From: an uncultured Actinomyces sp.
GTDB taxonomy: Bacteria > Actinomycetota > Actinomycetes > Actinomycetales > Actinomycetaceae
Assembly (NCBI GenBank): GCA_916719935.1
Contig: CAKAPY010000107.1
Location: 1-5,380 of the forward strand
Direction: 5' to 3'
DNA: 5,380 nucleotides
Shown: positions 1 to 5,380 of the stretch, one piece after another
Numbering within the stretch: the first letter of the stretch is position 1
Layout of the letters: each line of letters begins with the position of its first letter
Made by a program: the position numbers and the translations under genes
The notes under the pieces: model-generated
What the model saw: the letters and a program-made list of their open reading frames with translations, nothing else
What the model was told of the DNA's origin: nothing
Database searches by the model: none

Positions 1-1553
1 GAGCGTCGAAGTGGCTGACGAGGCCGGAGTGCGCGTCCCCCCGATTCGCCCCCGGCAGCGCTGAGAAGTTCCGCGGGAAGGCTCAGCGTTGTGCGCTTTC
101 CGTCAATTTCGATGACGAAGGAGCGCAGTGTGTGCGCTTCGTTTCCTTCTTCCGAGGCCTCGCGTGAGCTTTGCGTACCACCCGCAGTCGTGAGCTCGCG
201 CGCAACTTCCTCGAGAACTCCTTCGCGTTCCAACCACTGGGTGTAGACGCCCAAGCTGTCGCTTTCTTCGCTACGAAATTCGGGAGTTGCGAGGATATGA
301 GCGAGCAGGGGAGCAGAGGTCGGCAGGCCCTCGACACGAAACTCATCCAGCGCACGCTGAAGACGAATAATTGCCTGAATACGCGTCGGCGCGTGAACGG
401 TGATTTTTGCAATGAGCGAGTCGAAATCGGTTCCGATCTCTTCACCGGGACGGATGAAGGAATCGACACGGACTCCGGGGCCGCCGGGCCACTGGATTGC
501 GCTCAAACGACCAGTTGCTGGCATTAGTTTTTGAGCGGGATCTTCGCTGGTGACTCGCACCTCGATCGCATGACCGCGAGTAGAGGGGATCTCGCTGAGT
601 GGAAGACCTTGAGCAATTCGGATCTGTTCGCGAACCAGATCGATTCCGGTAACCTCTTCGGAAACCGTGTGTTCGACTTGCAGGCGAGGGTTGACTTCCA
701 GGAAATAGGCGTTGCCGTCTTCGACCAAGAACTCACAGGTACCGACACCCACGTACTGGACCGCGTCGAAGAGTGCGCGGGAGTACTTCTCAAGTGCCGC
801 GTGGAGTTCTTCGGAGATAAAAGGAGCAGGTGCTTCTTCAACAACCTTCTGGTTGCGCCGCTGGACCGAGCAGTCTCGCGTTGAAACGACTGCGAAAGTT
901 CCGAAAGAATCGCGAGCGCACTGGGTTTCAACGTGACGACCGTGAGAAATGAATTTCTCCATGAAGCACAGCGTGAGCGTCGAAGGATCGCTCAGGTTCG
1001 TGTAGAAATCACGAACATCGGAGTCGGAATTCATGCGAGTGATTCCGCGCCCACCGCCGCCATCGGCACGCTTGATCAGGACCGGGTAGCCAATAGACTG
1101 TGCCAGCTCAAGTGCATCCTCGACGCTGCTGCCTTCCAAGGAACGACCGGTGATCGTTGGGACCTTGCATGAGTCAGCCAGTTCGCGGGCTCGAATCTTG
1201 TCACCCAAGGCCTCGATGGCCTCGGCGGAAGGACCGATCCACACCAGGCCAGCTTCTGCGACGCGCGAGGCGAAATCAGCGTTCTCGGAAAGGAACCCGT
1301 ATCCCGGGTGGATTGCTCGCGCGCCCGACTTTGCGGCGGCCTCGAGAATCGCTTCCGGGTTCAGATAGGTCTCAGCGGCGCTCTTTCCACCCAGGCTGTA
1401 AGCGGAGGTAGCGAGCTCACAAGCCAAGGTATCCCGATCGGCCTCAGCATAGACAGCGACGGAATCCAAACCGATTTCGCGAAGGGTACGGATGACGCGA
1501 ACCGCGATTTCACCTCGGTTCGCAACCAGAACGGGAGAAAGGGCAATCGTCAT
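1..1553 (-). CDS. accC: Acyl-CoA (acetyl/propionyl-CoA) carboxylase alpha chain, biotin carboxylase part; 3'-truncated by window edge
   Basis: This cytoplasmic enzyme carboxylates biotin using ATP and bicarbonate, the first half-reaction in making malonyl-CoA or methylmalonyl-CoA. The window holds 517 residues from the ATG at 1553. Visible motifs, in order: VLVANRGEIAVRVIR (8-22), HPGYGFLSENADFA (82-95), LGDK with ATP-binding K119, K161 before the glycine-rich loop GGGGRGI (165-171), HVETQ (207-211), RDCSVQRRNQK (226-236), E274, and the catalytic FLEVNPRLQVEH (284-295) with E286, R290 and E294. The carboxylase C-terminal domain covers about 330-440. After it come a segment like the actinobacterial long alpha chains (SFVIEIDGKRTTLSLPAEL, from 478) and a G/R/P-rich linker. 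By comparison with M. tuberculosis AccA3 (about 600 residues), I infer that a biotinyl domain of roughly 80-90 residues follows outside the window. All key catalytic residues are present. NPR in place of the more usual NTR also occurs in pyruvate carboxylases. The ATG overlaps the birA stop codon. A lone biotin carboxylase is a less likely reading. Confidence 0.95.
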   Translation of the reverse strand, partial: MTIALSPVLVANRGEIAVRVIRTLREIGLDSVAVYAEADRDTLACELATSAYSLGGKSAAETYLNPEAILEAAAKSGARAIHPGYGFLSENADFASRVAEAGLVWIGPSAEAIEALGDKIRARELADSCKVPTITGRSLEGSSVEDALELAQSIGYPVLIKRADGGGGRGITRMNSDSDVRDFYTNLSDPSTLTLCFMEKFISHGRHVETQCARDSFGTFAVVSTRDCSVQRRNQKVVEEAPAPFISEELHAALEKYSRALFDAVQYVGVGTCEFLVEDGNAYFLEVNPRLQVEHTVSEEVTGIDLVREQIRIAQGLPLSEIPSTRGHAIEVRVTSEDPAQKLMPATGRLSAIQWPGGPGVRVDSFIRPGEEIGTDFDSLIAKITVHAPTRIQAIIRLQRALDEFRVEGLPTSAPLLAHILATPEFRSEESDSLGVYTQWLEREGVLEEVARELTTAGGTQSSREASEEGNEAHTLRSFVIEIDGKRTTLSLPAELLSAAGGESGGRALRPRQPLRR

Positions 1554-2335
1554 GACTGGTGTCCTTCCACTAGTGGGGTGGGGGAAATTTCCCCCGTAGT
1601 GACGGTCAGAATTTCGCCTTCCGTGGAGCGACAAATCAGGTGTGCGTGCTCATCGATGCTGATTGGAGTCGCAGTGAAGCGAATGCCTCCGGGAAGGTGC
1701 AGTGGACATTGCGTGCCGAAGATGCGCATGTGTGAGCTGTACTCCTCGCGCCAGGATTCGGGTGCGCCGGGTGTTGCAAAGAGCAGCTCGAGGTTCATGC
1801 GCAGTTCGCGGATCAATGATTCGCGTTCCTCGCTGCTCAGTGTGGTGTCGAAGCTTGCGGCGAAGTCGCGAACCTCAGCCGGTAGGGCGCCGATGTTTAC
1901 CCCAATGCCGATGATTACGCGGTGGGTGTCATCTCTTGTGTCGAGGTGTTCGCAAAGAATTCCAGCGGCTTTACGTCCGTTGATGAGCAGATCGTTTGGC
2001 CACTTGAGTGAAAGTGCGGCCTCACCGCATGCTGTCGCATCGAGCCCTGTGGTGCGGATCGTGCGCAGGAGTGCGACACCGGCCAGCGCGGTCAGCCATT
2101 CCAATTCGCTTTCCGAGGCCTCAACCATGAGAGAGAAAGTCAGCGCTTCATCGGAAGAGAGCCAGACGCGTCCATCGCGTCCGCGCCCCTTGTTCTGGCG
2201 GCTTGCCCACAGCGCTATTCCCGAAGGCGCAGTTGACCCCTCGCCGAGCACAATGCGGGCAAGGTGAGTGTTCGTTGAGTCAACTTCGTCGCAGTGAAGG
2301 ACAGGTGCTTCTTGATCAATCTGCATTACACCCAT
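1550..2335 (-). CDS. birA: Biotin-[acetyl-CoA-carboxylase] ligase, monofunctional (no DNA-binding domain)
   Basis: This cytoplasmic enzyme activates biotin with ATP to biotinyl-5'-AMP and transfers it to the conserved lysine of biotin carrier domains. The 261-residue product shows the family motifs: DSTN (19-22, biotin contact), the adenylate-binding loop NKGRGRDGRVW (48-58) with R53 aligning to E. coli R118, LKWPNDLLINGRKAAGIL (110-127) with K122 at the position of catalytic E. coli K183, and GIGVNI (143-148). A small beta-rich C-terminal domain lies at about 205-255. There is no N-terminal winged helix, so it is a group I ligase that cannot act as the classical biotin repressor. An in-frame TGA two codons upstream limits the start to the ATG at 2335 or the ATG at 2326 (residue 4). 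Neither has a strong Shine-Dalgarno sequence. The stop codon overlaps the ATG of the carboxylase alpha chain, which carries its likely substrate domain, so the two are probably translationally coupled. Confidence 0.95.
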   Translation of the reverse strand: MGVMQIDQEAPVLHCDEVDSTNTHLARIVLGEGSTAPSGIALWASRQNKGRGRDGRVWLSSDEALTFSLMVEASESELEWLTALAGVALLRTIRTTGLDATACGEAALSLKWPNDLLINGRKAAGILCEHLDTRDDTHRVIIGIGVNIGALPAEVRDFAASFDTTLSSEERESLIRELRMNLELLFATPGAPESWREEYSSHMRIFGTQCPLHLPGGIRFTATPISIDEHAHLICRSTEGEILTVTTGEISPTPLVEGHQS

Positions 2336-2488
2336 CGTTCAATTCGCCGCATGAGCGGACAAATACAGGGGTGCATATTGTGAGGGCCGCGCCTGAAACT
2401 CGGATAAAGCGCTATGAGTTTTTGGCGTAATCCTGCGACTCTTGAAGTTTCCTTCGAAAATGCTTGAGGGCGATACCGATGTGTATTT
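2336..2488 (-). other. Intergenic spacer between tetR and birA
   Basis: This 153-base stretch separates two genes on the same strand. It shows no convincing coding content, no strong terminator and no clear -35/-10 pair. The only structure I see is a short hairpin, CCGC-ATGA-GCGG, at 2347-2358, just upstream of the birA start. The spacer is long enough for a birA promoter, so co-transcription of tetR with birA is uncertain. Confidence 0.4.
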
Positions 2489-3229
2489 TCAGTCGATTTC
2501 GCGTGAGCAGGCGTAGAGCAGGACCAGGACGACTTCGAGAATTGATCGGGTTGCCGGGCTGGCCTGTGAGGCTGTGTGGGCAGGTGAGACCGGTGGGTGA
2601 TCTTCACGAGGCACCGGCGCGGGGTAGCCGGAGTTTGCAGCAGTATTGTGCTTACTCCGGTACTCGCGAATAGATTGACGCCAACCTGCAAGGCCTGCAG
2701 CGCGCATGACGACACCGATGACGCTTTGGGTAAGGGCGCCAATGGGAACCGTGAGTTCACGCCCGGCGGCCGTCAGGATTGTCTGCAGAACTGAACCGAG
2801 TTGATCTGCAAATTGTCGGTTGAGGTCCAGCAGTCGCATACCCCACTCGGGGTCGCGGATTGAGCGCATGAGCATTTCAGAGTGGAGGATGTAGAGTCCT
2901 TCGTCAATGTGGATTGCGTCCAAAGCTTCGTAGAGCAGGTTTTCCATGAGGAGGTGACGATCCCCCTCACCTCCCTGCGATGCGGGGGTTTGGGCGTTCT
3001 CCCACAGAAGGACGCGTTCACGCAGGCGTTGGATCAGGTCGGCGTATTCGCCTTCAGCCAAGATTCCCAGCAGTGAGTCTTTAGAGGAAAAATTTGAGTA
3101 GAAGGCGCCGCGGGTAAAACCAGCGACTGCGCAGATGTGCTCAAGCGATGTGGCTTCAATGCCTTCGGTGATGATGATGTGTCGAGTTGCTGCAAGGAGA
3201 CGGTCCTGGGTTTCGGCTCGTTTTCCCAT
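2489..3229 (-). CDS. TetR/AcrR-family transcriptional regulator
   Basis: Predicted cytoplasmic DNA-binding regulator of 246 residues. The N-terminal TetR domain is clear: helix 1 at about 6-22 (TQDRLLAATRHIIITEG), then the helix-turn-helix TSLEHICAVAGFTRGAFYSNF (27-47) followed by SSKDSLL, the usual family signature. Residues 60-190 form the ligand/dimer domain and show no motif that names a ligand. The start at 3229 is supported by AGGAAGAGG nine bases upstream and by the TetR domain beginning immediately; the frame stays open further upstream but would overlap the divergent gene. The tail is odd: after residue 191 comes a Ser/Pro/Ala-rich linker (about 196-228) ending in a short hydrophobic stretch (230-241). 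The gene lies upstream of birA and the carboxylase on the same strand, and divergent from a small membrane protein gene. Likely targets are its own promoter and the divergent gene. A FasR-like role over acyl-CoA carboxylase genes is possible from context only. Confidence 0.9.
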   Translation of the reverse strand: MGKRAETQDRLLAATRHIIITEGIEATSLEHICAVAGFTRGAFYSNFSSKDSLLGILAEGEYADLIQRLRERVLLWENAQTPASQGGEGDRHLLMENLLYEALDAIHIDEGLYILHSEMLMRSIRDPEWGMRLLDLNRQFADQLGSVLQTILTAAGRELTVPIGALTQSVIGVVMRAAGLAGWRQSIREYRSKHNTAANSGYPAPVPREDHPPVSPAHTASQASPATRSILEVVLVLLYACSREID

Positions 3230-3238
3230 ATGTAACCG

Positions 3239-3247
3239 CCTCTTCCT
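3239..3247 (-). promoter_or_regulatory. Ribosome binding site of the tetR gene
   Basis: The minus strand reads AGGAAGAGG here, nine bases before the ATG at 3229. It decides the start, since the same frame is open for 72 further codons upstream but without TetR homology and overlapping the divergent gene. Confidence 0.7.
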
Positions 3248-3307
3248 GCCGACACCGAGTGGAACATGCGTGGGCGAAGGCGATGCGTCTTCAGTGACAT
3301 GTTCGTT

Positions 3308-3343
3308 TAGAGCTGAGGGCTCTATTGTCTCACGACCATCGTG
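3308..3343. promoter_or_regulatory. Candidate operator region in the tetR / membrane-protein divergent spacer
   Basis: Two perfect inverted repeats sit side by side: TAGAGC-N5-GCTCTA (3308-3324) and CACGA-N3-TCGTG (3331-3343). They lie 20-55 bases upstream of the plus-strand membrane protein gene and 80-115 bases upstream of tetR. TetR-family proteins commonly bind palindromes between themselves and a divergent gene, so these are the best operator candidates. A weak -10-like TATTGT (3323-3328) overlaps the end of the first repeat on the plus strand. Function is inferred; repeats this short can arise by chance. Confidence 0.35.
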
Positions 3344-3362
3344 CCCAGTGTAGGGTGAATGC

Positions 3363-3653
3363 ATGATTGGTGGACTTCTTACGCTACTGGGCAACCTGAT
3401 TCTGATCGTTGTCATCGGTGTTGCACTGATTTCAGCTGCCTTCATTTTCTTTGTCCGTCGCGCGATGCGTCGCGGGATGGGCCAAGGTGCGCCTTCGCGT
3501 TATGGATCCCCGCGACCGGGTGTGCGCGTTGTTGACAGCACTGTGGTTGACGAGCCTCCGACCAGTGCTTCTGGGAAAACTGCTCCTCGCACGGCTGATA
3601 TTCCAGATTCTGCTGAAGTTCAGATCATTGAGGTTACGACCCGCGAAGACTGA
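3363..3653 (+). CDS. Small single-pass membrane protein of unknown function
   Basis: A 96-residue protein that I do not recognise. Residues 5-31 form one long hydrophobic segment, followed at once by the basic cluster RRAMRRG (32-38). The positive-inside rule then places the N terminus outside and the tail in the cytoplasm. The tail (38-96) is rich in Gly, Pro, Ser and Arg at first, with two short beta-like hydrophobic stretches, GVRVVDSTVVDE and EVQIIEV, the second close to the acidic C-terminal end. There is no signal-peptidase site, lipobox or catalytic motif. The start is supported by AGGGTGA at 3352-3358. The gene is divergent from tetR across a 133-base spacer with inverted repeats, so repression by that regulator is plausible, and it ends 24 bases before a strong hairpin terminator. 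It appears to be a monocistronic unit. Confidence 0.8.
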   Translation: MIGGLLTLLGNLILIVVIGVALISAAFIFFVRRAMRRGMGQGAPSRYGSPRPGVRVVDSTVVDEPPTSASGKTAPRTADIPDSAEVQIIEVTTRED

Positions 3654-3677
3654 TCACCACCGCTAGATGCGGTTATG

Positions 3678-3713
3678 ACAGGGTGGGGGCCAGACGCTGC
3701 ACCCCCACCCTGT
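3678..3713. terminator. Hairpin terminator between convergent genes
   Basis: A perfect 12-bp stem, ACAGGGTGGGGG (3678-3689) with CCCCCACCCTGT (3702-3713), encloses a 12-base loop that can form three more pairs (CAG/CTG). It starts 24 bases after the stop of the small membrane protein gene and lies 97 bases beyond the stop of the surface protein gene on the other strand, so it may end transcription from both sides. The U tract is poor on both strands (TGTTGTGTAT on plus), as is common in high-GC actinobacteria. Confidence 0.8.
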
Positions 3714-3809
3714 TGTGTATGGAATCGATTGCATGTCGACCACTCAGTGCTGTGCCTTTGTGTCCCTATGCGTGGGCTTTCAGGTCACAAACGTGATCGA
3801 CTCTATATC

Positions 3810-5380
3810 TCAATCCTGTTCGCGACGAGTGCGGGCTACAAGCACCCCGCCGGCAATTGCTGCACTCAGTGCAGCTGCTGCGGCAAGAGTTGCATCGGTG
3901 CCGGTCGAAGCAAGAGAACGATTCGCTTCCTTGGGTGAAGGAGCCGCTGGGGGCACATCCTGCTGTGGTGCCGGCGGAAGCGGAGGGTTGCTTGTCTCGG
4001 GGGTTACCGGAGGAGTCGTGCTGCTTGTCGAGGCCGCAGGCTGAGGAGTTGTTGTTGAGACCTCGGGAGTCGGCTCAGTTGTCGTCGGGGTGGGTTCCGG
4101 AGTGGTTGTGGTAGGTGTTGGCTCTGGGGTCGTCGTGCTCGGGGTGGGTTCCGGAGTGGTTGTACTGGGGGTCGGCTCCGGGGTTGTCGTCGTGGGGGTC
4201 GGCTCTGGAGTCGTCGTACTGGGAGTGGGCTCCGGAGTGGCCTCAGTCGTTGTTGGGGTGGGTTCCGGTGTCGTTGTCGTGGGGGTTGGCTCCGGAGTCG
4301 TCGTACTTGGGGTAGGTTCCGGAGTCGTCGTAGTCGGGGTGGGGCGAGGCAATGAGGGGTTGTCCTTGGTGGAACCACCACCATCGGCCGTGATTACCGC
4401 TTTTCCGACCAATGCAACAGCGTTGACAGAGGCGTTGTTAGTGAAGGTCGCAGACTTACCGACCATCGCGGAGTTCTTGATCTTGGTGTTATAGGAGATC
4501 GAATAGATTGCGTTTCCGTTGCCCTTTGGCCAAGTCGCGGTGAAACCGCTGCCGTCGGCCTTCTTCGTGACGGTGAAGGTGCCGCCATTTAGAGCATCGC
4601 CATTCGATACCGTTGTGGAATCTCCCAAGGGGAAGTCGTCTCCGTTAGCCCACACCAACATTGAGGGCTCATTGGCCAGGGTGTAGCCACCATTGTCATT
4701 CGTGAAGGTGTCGTCAACAGTGATGGTGTCGACTGAGATTCCCGACTCCACGACGTTGATCGACCAGTTAATCAACGAAGGATCATCGGAGTCGACTGTT
4801 CCGCCCTTGTTGTGTTTGGTGGTTTTTCCGATATTGGTATCGCCAATTCCGGTCCCGTCACCGGGGAGCTGAACAGAAACAGCCTTGCCATCAATCAAGA
4901 AGGACACTGCGCCAGCAGTGGTCTTTGCAGCCGCGCTCATCTTTGCCCAACCTGAACCGGTGATGTTTTGGTGGGAGTTTGCGTAGTCTGTGAAGGTACA
5001 GGTGATAACCGCTCCGGGTTCAGGCGCGGGAGCAGAGCAATTGACAGCGACCTGACCATCAGGGGCGATCATGTCGAATTGAAGTTGTGTGCCGGTCGAA
5101 GCAAAGGTGTTGAGCTCCGGGGGTGCTTGGATGGTGAAAGTGTCTCCCTGACGGATCGCCTTCCCTGTTCCGTCGATCGTGAAGTCAACCTGCATCATGG
5201 TGCCAACGCCAAGCTTCGTTGAGGAGCTGACTCCAGAGAGTTTGACATCCTTGACGATGTCGTTGACGGTTGCGGCCTGTGACACGCCTTGAGAAACGAC
5301 GAAATAGGCTAATGCAAGGAAACACGCGAGGAGCATTGAAAGCCCCGAAATCGCTGATCTTGTGAGAGTTTGAACGCGTA
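3810..5380 (-). CDS. Cell-wall-anchored MSCRAMM-like surface adhesin with Pro/Thr repeat stalk and LASTG sorting signal; 5' end outside window
   Basis: Predicted secreted protein fixed to peptidoglycan by a sortase. The frame is open to the right edge. Numbering from the ATG at 5336 gives 508 residues, but the true start is probably outside: the 14 codons upstream carry basic residues (RVQTLTRSAISGLS) fitting the n-region of the signal peptide, they hold no ATG/GTG/TTG, and the 5336 ATG has no clear Shine-Dalgarno. Layout: hydrophobic core (2-14) with likely cleavage after SQA (19-21); two beta-rich regions, about 23-165 and 166-316, resembling the N2/N3 Ig-like domains of collagen/fibrinogen-binding MSCRAMMs (GKAIRQGDTFTIQAPPEL; LINWSINV; TITVDDTF; ATFTNNASV); a PEPTP[S/T]TTT stalk (330-421); a Pro/Ser/Thr linker; LASTG (475-479), a hydrophobic Ala/Gly/Leu/Val segment and RTRREQD. 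C100 and C113 could form a disulfide. The ligand cannot be told, and the adhesin role is inferred from architecture. Confidence 0.9.
   Translation of the reverse strand, partial: RVQTLTRSAISGLSMLLACFLALAYFVVSQGVSQAATVNDIVKDVKLSGVSSSTKLGVGTMMQVDFTIDGTGKAIRQGDTFTIQAPPELNTFASTGTQLQFDMIAPDGQVAVNCSAPAPEPGAVITCTFTDYANSHQNITGSGWAKMSAAAKTTAGAVSFLIDGKAVSVQLPGDGTGIGDTNIGKTTKHNKGGTVDSDDPSLINWSINVVESGISVDTITVDDTFTNDNGGYTLANEPSMLVWANGDDFPLGDSTTVSNGDALNGGTFTVTKKADGSGFTATWPKGNGNAIYSISYNTKIKNSAMVGKSATFTNNASVNAVALVGKAVITADGGGSTKDNPSLPRPTPTTTTPEPTPSTTTPEPTPTTTTPEPTPTTTEATPEPTPSTTTPEPTPTTTTPEPTPSTTTPEPTPSTTTPEPTPTTTTPEPTPTTTEPTPEVSTTTPQPAASTSSTTPPVTPETSNPPLPPAPQQDVPPAAPSPKEANRSLASTGTDATLAAAAALSAAIAGGVLVARTRREQD
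3813..3914 (-). other. C-terminal cell-wall sorting signal (LASTG, membrane segment, basic tail)
   Basis: The codons at 3914-3900 encode LASTG. About 22 hydrophobic, mostly Ala/Leu/Val/Gly residues and the tail ARTRREQD follow. This is the standard tripartite sortase signal, but with Ala in place of Pro at position 2. LAxTG is the form associated with class E (and some housekeeping) sortases of high-GC Gram-positives. No sortase gene is in the window, so the partner enzyme is inferred. Confidence 0.85.
4074..4349 (-). repeat. In-frame 27-bp tandem repeats encoding PEPTP[S/T]TTT stalk
   Basis: Ten units of 27 bp encode the nine-residue motif PEPTP[S/T]TTT. The first (4349-4323) is degenerate, PRPTPTTTT. 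The fourth (4268-4242) ends in TTTE and is followed by a 6-bp insertion coding Ala-Thr (4241-4236); the tenth (4100-4074) again ends in TTTE before a divergent unit, PTPEVSTTT. Synonymous third positions differ between units, so the array is not freshly amplified. Proline at regular spacing suggests an extended, stiff, Thr-rich stalk that holds the N-terminal domains away from the wall; such Thr/Ser runs are often glycosylated in actinobacterial surface proteins, which is not shown here. Confidence 0.95.

Noticed and set aside
1308..2267. Long plus-strand open frame (319 codons) opposite birA and the carboxylase start
   Set aside because: It is antisense to two genes with clear family motifs, its translation is Ser/Arg-rich with no recognisable domain, and it lacks a supported start. 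It is a by-product of codon bias on the other strand.
2326..2760. Minus-strand frame of 144 codons overlapping the end of tetR and the birA start
   Set aside because: The composition is Ser/Arg/Pro-rich without a recognisable domain, and it runs out of frame through the TetR coding region. I considered it as the lost end of a frameshifted TetR but saw no matching helices.
3230..3445. 72-codon N-terminal extension of the TetR protein
   Set aside because: It overlaps the divergent membrane protein gene, has no family similarity, and the ATG at 3229 has a good Shine-Dalgarno sequence right before the TetR domain.
3783..3798. Small hairpin GGTCAC-AAAC-GTGATC after the adhesin stop
   Set aside because: It needs a G-U pair on the plus strand, which becomes a mismatch in the adhesin transcript; too weak to call beside the strong hairpin at 3678-3713.
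4074..4349. CRISPR-like array from the regular repeats
   Set aside because: The 27-bp units are contiguous, lie in frame inside a gene and have no unique spacers.
4335..4360. Possible G-quadruplex in the G-rich plus strand at the repeat start
   Set aside because: Only three runs of three or more G occur within reach, so a canonical four-run quadruplex is not supported; the G richness follows from Pro/Thr codons on the other strand.
4090..4494. Plus-strand frame coding a GSGVVVVGV-type Gly/Val repeat protein
   Set aside because: It is the exact antisense reading of the Pro/Thr stalk repeats; the minus-strand frame has a signal peptide, domains and a sorting signal.

Overview
The window looks like a piece of chromosome from a moderately high-GC Gram-positive actinobacterium, most like the Actinomycetaceae. 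I infer this from an actinobacterial-type acyl-CoA carboxylase alpha chain, a sortase-anchored surface protein with an LAxTG-type signal, and the codon usage. The genus cannot be fixed from the sequence alone. No RNA gene, CRISPR array, insertion sequence or phage gene is visible.

Left part (1-2335, minus strand): a biotin-enzyme operon. A stand-alone biotin-protein ligase (birA) is followed, with a 4-base ATGA overlap, by the biotin-dependent acyl-CoA carboxylase alpha chain. The alpha chain runs off the left edge after its biotin carboxylase part, just before the expected biotinyl (BCCP) domain. The ligase would attach biotin to that domain, so the enzyme and its activator are made together.

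Middle (2336-3713): upstream of birA, on the same strand, lies a TetR-family repressor with a clear N-terminal helix-turn-helix, a good Shine-Dalgarno sequence and an unusual C-terminal tail. Divergent from it is a 96-residue single-pass membrane protein of unknown function. The 133-base divergent spacer holds two small inverted repeats that are candidate operators. A strong 12-bp hairpin after the membrane protein gene serves as a terminator between converging genes.

Right part (3810-5380, minus strand): a cell-wall-anchored adhesin-like protein, open to the right edge. It has a signal peptide, two predicted Ig-like MSCRAMM-type domains, a stalk of PEPTP[S/T]TTT repeats (27 bp per unit), and a C-terminal LASTG sorting signal with a transmembrane segment and a basic tail.

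Most of the window is ordinary biology: fatty-acid/acyl-CoA carboxylation and its biotinylation, a local regulator and a surface adhesin. The points most worth following are the LASTG signal, the repeat stalk, the possible isopeptide bond in the adhesin, and whether the TetR protein controls the downstream carboxylase genes.
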